Source: Sphingomonas sp. PAMC 26605 (GTDB taxonomy: Bacteria; Pseudomonadota; Alphaproteobacteria; Sphingomonadales; Sphingomonadaceae). From it: a DNA stretch of 50,887 bases. The stretch covers positions 213,740 to 264,626 of the forward strand of contig NZ_JH584243.1 in NCBI RefSeq assembly GCF_000241485.1, written 5' to 3'. Positions 42,444 to 50,639 of the stretch are shown piece after piece. The translations under genes and the position numbers were made by a program. Positions within the stretch are counted from its first letter, which is position 1; each line of letters begins with the position of its first letter. The notes below the pieces were generated by a model. The model was not told where the DNA came from. It did no database searches and saw nothing but the letters and a program-made list of their open reading frames with translations.

Positions 42444-42777
42444 TACTAGCGGATATTCATGCGGAGGAAACGGCTGAGCCTGGGAAACCGACAATACGAG
42501 GAGTTGGCCCAGCCGAACTGCTTGATGGCGCCATAGCGTTGCGACACATCCCGCTCTCCGCTTCTGGATGGAATGCCTCTGCACGTTGTGGTGACGTTGG
42601 AGGTGAATGTTCCCGTTTCGACCGCCGCCTCGCTGGCATGGCGAGTGACAAACGTCACTCGCGGCTCAGGCCGCGACCAACATGCGGCATCCGAGATCAG
42701 TTTGCCCTACATGTCGTCGAGCATGCGCCTCCGAGATACGCTCATCGCGCGGCAGCGTCGACCACTGAATGATGGCC
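42444..42777. other. Intergenic region between mucR-like and LuxR-type genes
   Basis: No gene is supported. The main landmark is the perfect palindrome at 42641-42662. Short frames on both strands here are unconvincing shadows. Confidence 0.4.
42641..42662. promoter_or_regulatory. Perfect 9-bp inverted repeat
   Basis: GCGAGTGAC and GTCACTCGC are exact complements separated by AAAC. No T run on either side. It lies about 200 bases upstream of the LuxR-type start and 116 bases past the mucR-like stop. It could be an operator for a dimeric regulator or a 3' stabilising hairpin of the mucR-like transcript. Confidence 0.5.
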
Positions 42778-43182
42778 CTATTTGCTTTGTACCGACGGTC
42801 GAAGACCAAACCCCCGGGCCTTTGATGCACGTGATCGCTCAGCGGAGGCATCTGGTGCGACCATTGGATAGGTGACTGGCAGCGACCATTTGGCACGGTA
42901 CCCCTCCGGCGAAATATCGTGAACGGTCCGAAGGTGCCTCTTCAGAGACCTAAAGATGCCGCCGCACTCCAAACACGTCAACGAGTCTGGTCTGACGCTG
43001 GCGCGTATCGCGACAGCAGGCTTCGGCGCCACTTCGGTGACTTCTGGCTTGCGGTGCGTATCGGAGAGGCTTTGATAAACGCTGGCGATGACACTCGGAA
43101 GATCGTCCGATGCCACCCGATTATTCGATACCATCGCAGCGACTATAAAGGTCGTCATTTGGAGGATCTTCTGGTCAGCCAT
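42778..43182 (-). CDS. MucR/Ros-family zinc-finger regulator
   Basis: 134 residues from the ATG at 43182 (MADQKILQMTTFIVAAMVSN). The conserved core has VRPDSLTCLECGGIFRSLKR, where two Cys and the following HLRTVH supply the Ros/MucR zinc ligands, then DISPEGYRAKWSLPVTYPMV, a hallmark of the family. The C-terminus is basic. MucR proteins are alphaproteobacterial DNA-binding, often H-NS-like, repressors of exopolysaccharide, motility and accessory genes. Several copies per genome are usual. It might silence the horizontally acquired genes around it. Confidence 0.93.
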   Translation of the reverse strand: MADQKILQMTTFIVAAMVSNNRVASDDLPSVIASVYQSLSDTHRKPEVTEVAPKPAVAIRASVRPDSLTCLECGGIFRSLKRHLRTVHDISPEGYRAKWSLPVTYPMVAPDASAERSRASKARGFGLRPSVQSK

Positions 43183-43503
43183 CAATAGTCCCATCAAGTT
43201 TGAGACACGTGGTAGGCCCGCGCGCGTCCTACGACCACACCGAAATCCTGTGACCGCGTCGATCGACCAGGCCGGACGGAGCTTCAGGACAGGTCTGGCG
43301 ATATCACCTGTGCGGACACCGACGCCAAACGTTTACAAGCGGTTTGTCGATACCGAGGTATTGGGCGCCACTGACGCCGCGGGGCGGCGCTGCTCCGACA
43401 CCGTGATCTCGAGCAGAATGTGATCTTTCTGGTGCCTCTATGGCCGAGCACTGGGTCGCCTCCCCAGAGCATCATCTTTACCTTCTGGGCGTAGGCCGAT
43501 TGC
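43183..43503. other. Divergent promoter region, mucR-like versus diguanylate cyclase
   Basis: No gene is supported in this 321-base gap. Both flanking genes read outward, so both promoters must lie here, but I see no clear consensus sites. Confidence 0.4.
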
Positions 43504-45282
43504 ATGAGCGGCGAGACACCAAATCAGATCGCTACGAAATCGGTCATCGCGACGTCCGCCTGCTATTTCGTCCTCGCAGCGGCGACGGTTTCGACTACCC
43601 GCTTCGACGGTGGAGTGGCGTTCATCTGGGTCGCGACAGCACTCCTGATCGCGAGGCTGACGACGCTGCGACCGAGCGCCTGGCCCGCCCATCTTCTGGA
43701 GTGCGGAAGTGCGGGCGTGGCGGTGACAGCGCTGTTCGGACTTGGAGTAGCCGCAGCAATTCCGCTGTCGTTCGTCAATCTCTCCGAGGCTGTCATCGCC
43801 GCCACGGTGCTGAGGCACATCCGGATACCGGAGCGTCCGCTGGAGTCGACGCGCTGGCTCGCGGGCTTCGTGTTTGCAACCGGGATAGTCGCGCCCGGCG
43901 CGAGCGGCGTCGGCGGCGCGTCAGTCGCGACGCTGGTAGTCGGCGCGGACTTCGCGGCCGCCTACCCGCGATGGTTCGCGGGCCATTCTCTTGGTTCGTT
44001 GACGTTCACGCCCCTATTCATGCTTCTCTCCAAGGAGGATCTCGGCGAGCGGATCAGAGCGATGACCCACAAGCGAACGGCGGAGATCGCGGTCCTGCTG
44101 CTGCTCGTCGTCGCCGTGAGCATCGCCGTCTTCGCCCAGAACGGAATGCCGCTCCTGTTACTGCCATTCCTTCCCGTGATCTTCGCCACGTTCCGGGGCG
44201 GGCCGCTCACGGCCGCCATGTCGGTCGTCCTGCTGACGATCGTCGGATTCACCTTTACCCTATGGGACTCGGGACCGATCAGCCTCATGCACGGAACCAT
44301 GGGCGACCACATGCAGTTCCTCCAATTCTACCTCGCCGCGACGGTGCTCGCGGTGCTGCCGATCTCAGCCGACCTGGCAAGGCGCAGCAACCTGATTCGC
44401 GAGTTGCGGGACAGCAAATCTCGATACCGCATGCTCGCCGACAACTCGACGGACATCATCATCAATCTCGACGTCCACGGTCGCGTCCGCTTCGTCTCGC
44501 TCTCGATAGCGCAGCTGGGCGGGTTCGAGCCTTCGGACCTGGTGGGACGGAACGCAGCGCTGCTCGTGGTGGCTGAAGATCGCGCGTCGGCGGCCAGGTC
44601 ACACGTCATGACCCTGCGTGGTGGCGGCGCAATGGTCAGTTTCGAATACCGAGCGGTCACCGCGAGCGGCACGGAACGATGGTTTGAGACCCACAGTCGC
44701 GCGGTGCGCGACGACGCCGGGGTCGTCGAAGGCGTCGTCAGCGTGCTTCGCGACATATCCGACCGCAAGGTGATAGAGACGCAGCTGTTCCATGCGGCGC
44801 TGACGGATCCCCTCACCCACCTTCCCAACCGCAGGGCGTTCAAGCTGGAACTCGAAAGGCTCTTCAGGCACGTCGACCCGGAGCGCTCGTTCGGGTGCGT
44901 CGCCATGTTCGACTTCGACCACTTCAAGCAGGTGAACGACCACCATGGGCATGAAGCGGGCCACCGCGTGCTGCGCGAATTCGGACGCATCGCGATGGCG
45001 ACCGTGCGGGGTGGCGACGTCGTAAGCCGCATCGGGGGCGAGGAGTTCGTCGTCCTTCTCCGGCATGCCTCGCTCGAGCAGGCCATGGTCGTCTGCGAGC
45101 GGCTACGAAATGCCATCGAGAAGACGGTGATCATGGTCGACGGGCGACCGGTCCGCGTGACCGTGAGCGGCGGGGCCGCCTTGATCGACGTCGGCGGCGC
45201 GGAGGATGCGATACGAAGCGCGGATGCGGCGCTCTACCATGCGAAACGGGATGGCCGAAACCGACTGAAGCTCGCGTCGTGA
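43504..45282 (+). CDS. MASE1-PAS-GGDEF diguanylate cyclase
   Basis: 592 residues. An N-terminal MASE1 membrane sensor (about 1-290) has eight or so hydrophobic helices, including GVAFIWVATALLIARLTTLR, GSLTFTPLFMLLSKED and LLPFLPVIFATFRGGPLTAA. A PAS/PAC unit (about 310-425) has YRMLADNSTDIIINLDVHGR. The GGDEF domain (about 430-590) has DPLTHLPNRRAFKLELERLF, FDFDHFKQVNDHHGHEAGHR and the active loop GGEEF. The GGEEF variant is catalytically competent, so it should make c-di-GMP. The ribosome site is poor. Its stop overlaps the next gene, a response regulator, by four bases. Confidence 0.93.
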   Translation: MSGETPNQIATKSVIATSACYFVLAAATVSTTRFDGGVAFIWVATALLIARLTTLRPSAWPAHLLECGSAGVAVTALFGLGVAAAIPLSFVNLSEAVIAATVLRHIRIPERPLESTRWLAGFVFATGIVAPGASGVGGASVATLVVGADFAAAYPRWFAGHSLGSLTFTPLFMLLSKEDLGERIRAMTHKRTAEIAVLLLLVVAVSIAVFAQNGMPLLLLPFLPVIFATFRGGPLTAAMSVVLLTIVGFTFTLWDSGPISLMHGTMGDHMQFLQFYLAATVLAVLPISADLARRSNLIRELRDSKSRYRMLADNSTDIIINLDVHGRVRFVSLSIAQLGGFEPSDLVGRNAALLVVAEDRASAARSHVMTLRGGGAMVSFEYRAVTASGTERWFETHSRAVRDDAGVVEGVVSVLRDISDRKVIETQLFHAALTDPLTHLPNRRAFKLELERLFRHVDPERSFGCVAMFDFDHFKQVNDHHGHEAGHRVLREFGRIAMATVRGGDVVSRIGGEEFVVLLRHASLEQAMVVCERLRNAIEKTVIMVDGRPVRVTVSGGAALIDVGGAEDAIRSADAALYHAKRDGRNRLKLAS

Positions 45283-45674
45283 TGCAGCCTCTGCGCTTTC
45301 TCTGCATCGAGGATGACGCACTCAACCGACGGGTCTTGAGTGACATGCTAAACGTCGCCGGAGGAGTGACCGACGAATGCGCCAGCGGCGAGGACGGCCT
45401 CGCCCAGCTCGACGCCAATGACTTCGACTGCGTTCTGGTCGACCTGCGGATGCCTGGCATGGACGGGTATACAGTTATAGAACGCATCCGTGGGCGCGGC
45501 GACGCGAAGGCTCGGCTTCCGATCATCGTCATCACAGCGGAGGGCTCCGGACCAGGCACGGCCCGCTGCCTGCGTTCCGGCGCTGACCGGGTCCTTGGCA
45601 AGCCTGTCGTCATGGACGAGCTGTTCAAGTGCATTGGCGAGATCCTGGGCGCTGGAGGAGCGCTCGTAATGTGA
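45279..45674 (+). CDS. Single-domain response regulator
   Basis: 131 residues, start overlapping the cyclase stop (ATGA). Receiver domain only: RFLCIEDDALNRRVLSDML (acidic pair Glu11-Asp12), phospho-acceptor Asp55 in VLVDLRMPGMDG, conserved Thr in IIVITAEGSG and Lys in VLGKPVVMDE. Without an output domain it probably acts as a phosphate shuttle or by protein contact, perhaps modulating the cyclase with which it is coupled. Confidence 0.92.
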   Translation: MMQPLRFLCIEDDALNRRVLSDMLNVAGGVTDECASGEDGLAQLDANDFDCVLVDLRMPGMDGYTVIERIRGRGDAKARLPIIVITAEGSGPGTARCLRSGADRVLGKPVVMDELFKCIGEILGAGGALVM

Positions 45675-46000
45675 CCCGTGTCCACAACCACATTCCAGCG
45701 GGGGCGGTCGGCCGAGCAAGATCGCGGCCAAGTTCTGCCAATTGCTCAAATCGATACTTTGCGATTAGGCCTTCCAAGTTCTTTGGAAAGCGAGCGACGG
45801 AGCGAGATGGAGCTCGGCAGCCACGCACTTTGACCCACAACCTGCCGTTTCAGGACCCTTTCTGGCGCCCAAACTTCCCACATCCGTTTATCTTCCATGG
45901 CGGCACAATTTGCGTCTGGACCGCCGGTTTCGTCATCAAAGTCTGGGACGTGACCGCGACAGGGAGTGTGGGTAACGGAGTTTCCCAGATCGGGCGTTCT
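45675..46000. other. Gene-free stretch between convergent genes
   Basis: No coding frame with recognisable product and no T-tailed terminator were found between the response regulator and the convergent AraC-type gene. The longest frames lack motifs. Confidence 0.4.
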
Positions 46001-46891
46001 TCACTTCAGCGGTAGATGCAGCTCGGCCACCGTGCCCTGCTCCGGTTCCGCCAGGAAAAAGCGCTGGCAGTAGATCGGAAAGTCACGCATCTCCTCGCCG
46101 CTGGCGGGCAACCAGTCGCGGTACAGATACAGCACGGCCGGCTCCAGATTGTGCGTGTCGCCGATCACCGTCAGCACCGCGCATCGCCCACCCGGGATCT
46201 CGCCTTCGCGGACCGCCTCGTCGGTAGAATCGATCCAGTGGTCCGCATCGACGCCGACGCACAGCTCCATGCGATAGTCGGCTGGGTTCGCCGGTCGCCG
46301 CTCGGTGTGCCAGATATTGAAGGTCGGATTGGTCTTGGGCGACAATCCGGCGGCTTTGCGCCAAGCGATGAATTTCTGAATAGTAACGTCGAGCGTCTCA
46401 AGATCGCCCCGATGTTCGAAGATCGCGACGCGAGTTGGCGCCACTCCGCGGATGGTTACGTCATCGGGGGTGAAGGTCGTGGGCATGATCTTGCTCCTGG
46501 CTGCGTTGAGTGGCCCGAAGGCCTTGAGCCACGGCTCCCAGTCGGGAGATCTCCTGAAACTCGACGGCGACTGCTGGAGCCTTTTCCGAAAGGCGCGGGC
46601 GAAGGCGTCGGGCGTCTCGTAGCCGGCGACCAGTCCGATGGCGGTGACGCTCTCTCCCTCGCGATCCGCCAACCGCTTCGAGGCCAGTCTAAGACGGGCC
46701 AACTGAACGTAGCGATGCAGAGATACGCCGAAAGTCGCCTTGAACTGCCGGTGGAAATGGAATTTGGAAAATGCCGCTACGCCGCTCACCGCGTCCAGGT
46801 CCAGATCACCGTCCAGATGCCGGTCGATATGATCCAGCACCCTCTGCATCCGGGCATGATAGTGATCGATTGCAGCTTTCATTGTCCTCAT
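46001..46891 (-). CDS. AraC-family regulator with GyrI-like domain
   Basis: 296 residues from the ATG at 46891 (MRTMKAAIDHYHARMQRVLD); another ATG three codons on is possible. N-terminal double helix-turn-helix of AraC type (about 15-110) with LDLDAVSGVAAFSKFHFHRQ, FKATFGVSLHRYVQLARLRL and AGYETPDAFARAFRKRLQQS. The C-terminal GyrI-like/effector-binding domain (about 140-295) has VTIRGVAPTRVAIFEHRGDL and a final EQGTVAELHLPL. This order resembles the Rob/SbmC-type regulators that bind amphiphilic drugs. It is divergent from the GST/MAPEG genes. Confidence 0.92.
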   Translation of the reverse strand: MRTMKAAIDHYHARMQRVLDHIDRHLDGDLDLDAVSGVAAFSKFHFHRQFKATFGVSLHRYVQLARLRLASKRLADREGESVTAIGLVAGYETPDAFARAFRKRLQQSPSSFRRSPDWEPWLKAFGPLNAARSKIMPTTFTPDDVTIRGVAPTRVAIFEHRGDLETLDVTIQKFIAWRKAAGLSPKTNPTFNIWHTERRPANPADYRMELCVGVDADHWIDSTDEAVREGEIPGGRCAVLTVIGDTHNLEPAVLYLYRDWLPASGEEMRDFPIYCQRFFLAEPEQGTVAELHLPLK

Positions 46892-46944
46892 CCGCTGTGG
46901 TGACGCCGGTATGGAGCGTTCGTTTGTCGTGCGCTCGACCGATC

Positions 46945-47324
46945 TTGCGGTTCCACCCGTTCGGATATCTGGGGTGGCTGGTCTATTATGCTGCCTGCTA
47001 CGAGCCCGGCCTCGTCGAAAAGGCGATGAATCGTGAGCCTGGGCCGCCAGCGATGCTCCGTATGGCGACTTCGATACGATGCTCGCCACGATCGTCGATG
47101 AGATCGAGCGGCCAGCCTATCTGCTCGGCGACACGATCTCGGCTGCCGATATCCTGTGGGGCAAAGCGCATAACTGGGGCATGACGTTCAAACTCGTCCC
47201 CGAAAGCGAGCCGATCGTCCGCTATGTAGAACGGACCACGCAGCGCCGGGCTGCGCTGAAGGTCGCGGAGATGGACGCGGAGCTCGCGGCGGAGCACGAA
47301 AGGGCGAACACCGCGTGCGGCTAA
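46945..47324 (+). pseudogene. Glutathione S-transferase C-terminal remnant
   Basis: One frame has FHPFGYLGWLVYYAACYEPG and LVEKAMNREPGPPAM. After a one-base shift near 47055 it continues PYGDFDTMLATIVDEIERPA, LLGDTISAADILWGKAHNWG and RYVERTTQRRAALKVAEMDA to a stop at 47322-47324. This is the helical C-terminal domain of a GST. The thioredoxin-like N-terminal domain is missing, so the gene is a remnant. It sits between an AraC-type regulator and a MAPEG gene, suggesting a former detoxification set. Confidence 0.85.
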
Positions 47325-47360
47325 GCCCGAACGGCAGTCGGGCCCAGGGAAAGGAACCGC

Positions 47361-47897
47361 ATGGCCGCCTCGAACAACTTTCGGCAGGAGCAACGCGGCG
47401 TCGCGCTCAGGATGGTGGCGGCCCTGTGCGTCACCATCCTAATTTCAGCAACGTGCCTGTACCGAGGTGGCGCAGCCCCGACCACGGCGGCCGAGCGCCT
47501 GATCGTCACGGCAAGGGCGGATGTGTTCGTCCTCTGCTGGCTTGCCGCGGCAATCGGCAATGTCGCACGGCTGCGCTTCTTCTCGGCCGACGACATTGCC
47601 GGAAGCGGCTCCGGAACCGCCTCTGCGGAGGTGGACCGCGCCAAAGCGGTTCTGCAGAACACGCTCGAGCAGGTGGTGCTGGCCGTGCCCGTGCACCTTG
47701 CGCTGGCGGTGCTGCTTGCGTCATCGGTACCGCTGATCGTGGCGCTTGCGGCGCTGTTCGCGATCGGGCGTCTTCTCTTCTGGATCGGCTATGCGAGAGG
47801 GGCCAAGGCGCGCGCTTTCGGGTTTGCGTTGACCTTTTATCCAAACTCTGCGGGGCTAGTCATTGCGGTTTTCGCGGCGGTGAGGCTATCGCTTTAG
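47361..47897 (+). CDS. MAPEG-family membrane protein
   Basis: 178 residues with AAAGGAACC before the ATG. Four membrane helices are visible: GVALRMVAALCVTILISATC, VFVLCWLAAAIGNVARL, LEQVVLAVPVHLALAVLLAS and FWIGYARGAKARAFGFAL with a hydrophobic end. The motif QNTLEQ followed by the R-x-x-Y/W-I-G-Y segment is typical of MAPEG (membrane-associated eicosanoid/glutathione metabolism) proteins, which in bacteria are glutathione-transferase-like or of unknown role. It begins 37 bases after the GST remnant. Confidence 0.85.
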   Translation: MAASNNFRQEQRGVALRMVAALCVTILISATCLYRGGAAPTTAAERLIVTARADVFVLCWLAAAIGNVARLRFFSADDIAGSGSGTASAEVDRAKAVLQNTLEQVVLAVPVHLALAVLLASSVPLIVALAALFAIGRLLFWIGYARGAKARAFGFALTFYPNSAGLVIAVFAAVRLSL

Positions 47898-47928
47898 CGA
47901 CAATGTGGCGGTGGACTACTGCGGCGAT

Positions 47929-47989
47929 TAGACCCAGTTCGAGCCATTCAGGTTGCACTTTCCGCTGCCTAAAAACAGACATCGGTTCA
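47929..47989. repeat. Dispersed intergenic repeat, copy 2
   Basis: TAGACCCAGTTCGAGCCATT, then GCTGCCTAAAAACAGACATC and GGTTCA, in the same order and spacing as 27173-27232. It sits after the MAPEG gene. Confidence 0.65.
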
Positions 47990-48164
47990 TCGAGAAATTG
48001 CGGCCGATTTCTAGCCGTCGGCCTGTCAGTCGATCGTCGATGATGGCTGAAAACGAGACTGTCAGCAGGTCCGCAAGGAGGCGAGCTAGATCAGAGAAAA
48101 GGAACCTGTCTCGACACCTGAACGTCGGATCGATAATGTCCGATTTATTAGAAAAGGGTTGACC

Positions 48165-48455
48165 ATGACTCGTCCTTTCGAATTCCAGCCTCGCACGGCC
48201 GAAGAGAAAGTTGACCACGCGCTGCGCATCGCAGGGATCGAGCCCTATGGATCGCCGCGAAAGGTTTGGGTCGAGGACGGTCATGTGCTTGTCGAGAGCT
48301 ATGACGGCAAGATTGTCAGTATGACGCCGGAAGTGGCAATCGACCTGGGCCGGACAATCAGCGAAGCCGGCACAGAATCGTTGATCAACAAGGTCCTAGA
48401 AAAGTCCGCCGAGGCGGAAGCTGACGTCTCAGTACAACCGGATCGACAGCCCTAG
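48165..48455 (+). CDS. Small hypothetical protein, 96 residues
   Basis: Starts MTRPFEFQPRTAEEKVDHAL with GAAAAGGG upstream. It continues IEPYGSPRKVWVEDGHVLVE, SYDGKIVSMTPEVAIDLGRT and ends in an acidic tail. A compact alpha-beta protein, clearly coding by composition, but no family was recognised. GGAAC-N17-CGTC about 50 bases upstream (from 48110) slightly resembles an EcfG promoter. It precedes the EAL gene by 77 bases. Confidence 0.7.
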   Translation: MTRPFEFQPRTAEEKVDHALRIAGIEPYGSPRKVWVEDGHVLVESYDGKIVSMTPEVAIDLGRTISEAGTESLINKVLEKSAEAEADVSVQPDRQP

Positions 48456-48532
48456 TGCGCCCGCCTTGCGAACCGCCAAGATTCACGTGCTCTTAGCATT
48501 CATCGAGTAGCCCTAAGCTCGGAGGAGCGAGC

Positions 48533-49300
48533 ATGCAGGGCGGATGCCAAGGCTGTAAATCAGAAAGCCATCAATTCGACATAGCGATGGCGTTCCAGCC
48601 GATCGTCGATGTCGAGACAGGCCACGTCTTCGCGTTCGAAGCGCTGGTGCGCGGCGGTAACGGCGAGGGTGCGGCCGAGATGCTTGCGGGCGTTACAAGT
48701 GAAAACCGATATGCCTTCGATCAACGATGCCGGGTGGCTGCAATCGAAGGCGCAGTCGCTGCAGGCATCCTAGATACCGGTGCAAAGCTCTCAATTAATT
48801 TCCTTCCGAACGCCGTGTATTCGCCAGCAGCCTGCATCCAGTTGACCCTCAAAACAGCGCGCGAGACAGGCTTGCCGATCGATCGGTTGATCTTCGAATT
48901 TACCGAGAATGAGGAAATGATCGACACAGACCACGTGAAAAACATCGTGGAAACATACCGAATGATGGGGTTTGGCACTGCCATCGACGACTTCGGCGCG
49001 GGACACGCCGGGCTTGGGCTTCTCGCGAAATTTCAGACCAACTATATCAAGCTCGACATGGAGCTCGTGCGAGGGATTGAAGCGAGTCTTCCACGTCGGA
49101 TGATTGTCGAGGGTGTGATCCGCATAGCTCACTCGCTGGGCATCGTGATTATTGCTGAGGGCATCGAAACGATCGCCGAATACGACACCCTGCGTGCGAT
49201 GGGGATCCGATATATCCAAGGTTATCTGCTCGCCCGCCCCGGCTTCGAGTGCCTGCCTGGGGTGAACTTGCCAGGTCGGAGCTTCGCTGCGGTCGCATGA
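48533..49300 (+). CDS. Stand-alone EAL-domain phosphodiesterase
   Basis: 255 residues with GGAGGAGCGAGC before the ATG. Almost the whole protein is an EAL domain: MAFQPIVDVETGHVFAFEAL with the EALVRG signature, then LSINFLPNAVYSPA, LIFEFTENEEM, TAIDDFGAGHAGLGLLAKF (metal and DDFG loop), YIKLDMELVRGIE, and IIAEGIETIAEYDTLRAMGI with QGYLLARP. All catalytic motifs appear present, so it should hydrolyse c-di-GMP. The N-terminus MQGGCQGCKSE has a CxxC pair that might bind a metal or sense redox. It resembles the EAL half of BLUF-EAL photoreceptors without the BLUF part. Confidence 0.92.
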   Translation: MQGGCQGCKSESHQFDIAMAFQPIVDVETGHVFAFEALVRGGNGEGAAEMLAGVTSENRYAFDQRCRVAAIEGAVAAGILDTGAKLSINFLPNAVYSPAACIQLTLKTARETGLPIDRLIFEFTENEEMIDTDHVKNIVETYRMMGFGTAIDDFGAGHAGLGLLAKFQTNYIKLDMELVRGIEASLPRRMIVEGVIRIAHSLGIVIIAEGIETIAEYDTLRAMGIRYIQGYLLARPGFECLPGVNLPGRSFAAVA

Positions 49301-49493
49301 TGGGAGTCATCTGCGGTTAAGCGTGTCGACAGGGTCCGCGCCTTGCGGCGCCCAACGATTCCAAGCCGAATGATCAATTCGGGCTTGCCCCAGATCCGCA
49401 CGACCGAATGATACTCGTCGCCCGCGGAAGCCGACGTAGTAGAGCGCTGGTTTCACAGCAACATCAACGCCCCGGCGGGGGCGGAGTGCATCG

Positions 49494-50639
49494 TCAGCCC
49501 TTGATCACATGCGGCACGAAGCGCGCAGTGTTGCCTGTGATCAGGCCATCCTCGCGGATGCCGATGCCGGCGGGTTCGCCATCGACGACCCAGCTACCGA
49601 TGACCGGGAACACGCCCGGCGCGGTTTCCGGTAGCGGGTAGATCGCCTGATAGACGAACCCTTCCTTGCCATAGTCGCCCGTGCTCTCCGCAACGACCGC
49701 ACCGCCCTTGCGGAGCGACACGTTCGCGCCTTCGCGCGCTAGTAGCGGCTTGGCTACGGCATCACCGGCTGGCGGCGACATCAACGCCTCCAGAAGGTTC
49801 GGGTGCCCAGGGAACATCTCCCACAGCACCGTCAGGATCGCCTTGTTTGACCAGATCATCTTCGAGATCGGTTCGATCCAAGTGACTCCGGCCGCTAGGC
49901 TTTCTACCAGGTGCGGCGCGAACTCCTCATTGACCAGCCATTCCCACGGATACAGCTTGAACAGCGCCGCGATCGGCTGATCGTCTAAATCTACGAAACA
50001 TCGACGATCATTGTCCCAGCCGAGGTCGCGCATGACAATCGCACCCGTTTCAATACCTGCCGCCTCCGCCGTATCACGCAGATACGAAGTGGTGATCGTG
50101 TCTTCGCCAGCATCGTCAGCAACATGCGCGAACAGGACGTGCGGCGGGAGTAGCGGCGCGATGTCCGCCCATTTCGCGACCAGCTTGTCGTGCAGGCTTG
50201 TGAACTGGTCGAGATGCGGGAACTGGTCTTCTTTCCAGGACCACTGCACGACTGCCGCCTCAAGCAGCGAGGTCGGGGTGTCGCAGTTGAACTCGAACAG
50301 CTTCGGCGGCCCCAGTCCATCATAGCCCAAGTCGAAGCGGCCGAAATTCAGCGCTGGCGGCTCTGCATCCCAAGCGTCGCGGATAGCCCGATGAAACGCG
50401 GGCGGGATGCGGAATCGATCTAGCAGTCGCTGATCGTCAACGATCGCTTGGCCAGCGATTAGAAACAGCCGGAACAGCTCGGCCGTTGCTGTTCCGATCT
50501 CGGCGATCTGCGCGCCGGTAAACGAGTAATAGGCGGTCTCGCACCAGTACGGGTTGCCACCCGCGGTGTGCCAGATCAGCCCTTCTGATTCCACCTTTGC
50601 GCGCCAGTCGGGCCTTACGTTGATGTCACGACGGATCAT
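49494..50639 (-). CDS. ygiC: Glutathionylspermidine synthase-like protein (YgiC)
   Basis: 381 residues of the glutathionylspermidine synthase preATP-grasp family. It begins MIRRDINVRPDWRAKVESEG, followed by WCETAYYSFT. ATP-grasp features include FGRFDLGYDGLGPPKLFEFN, CDTPTSLLEAAVVQWSWKED, then LARERGAN-like KPLLAREGANVSLRKGG and DYGKEGFVYQAIYPLPE, with GSWVVDGEPAGIGIREDGLI near the end. Its ATG overlaps the upstream YgiB-like stop (ATGA). The ygiBC arrangement is widespread in proteobacteria. YgiC lacks the amidase half of true Gsp enzymes, and its natural substrate is not settled. Confidence 0.92.
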   Translation of the reverse strand: MIRRDINVRPDWRAKVESEGLIWHTAGGNPYWCETAYYSFTGAQIAEIGTATAELFRLFLIAGQAIVDDQRLLDRFRIPPAFHRAIRDAWDAEPPALNFGRFDLGYDGLGPPKLFEFNCDTPTSLLEAAVVQWSWKEDQFPHLDQFTSLHDKLVAKWADIAPLLPPHVLFAHVADDAGEDTITTSYLRDTAEAAGIETGAIVMRDLGWDNDRRCFVDLDDQPIAALFKLYPWEWLVNEEFAPHLVESLAAGVTWIEPISKMIWSNKAILTVLWEMFPGHPNLLEALMSPPAGDAVAKPLLAREGANVSLRKGGAVVAESTGDYGKEGFVYQAIYPLPETAPGVFPVIGSWVVDGEPAGIGIREDGLITGNTARFVPHVIKG

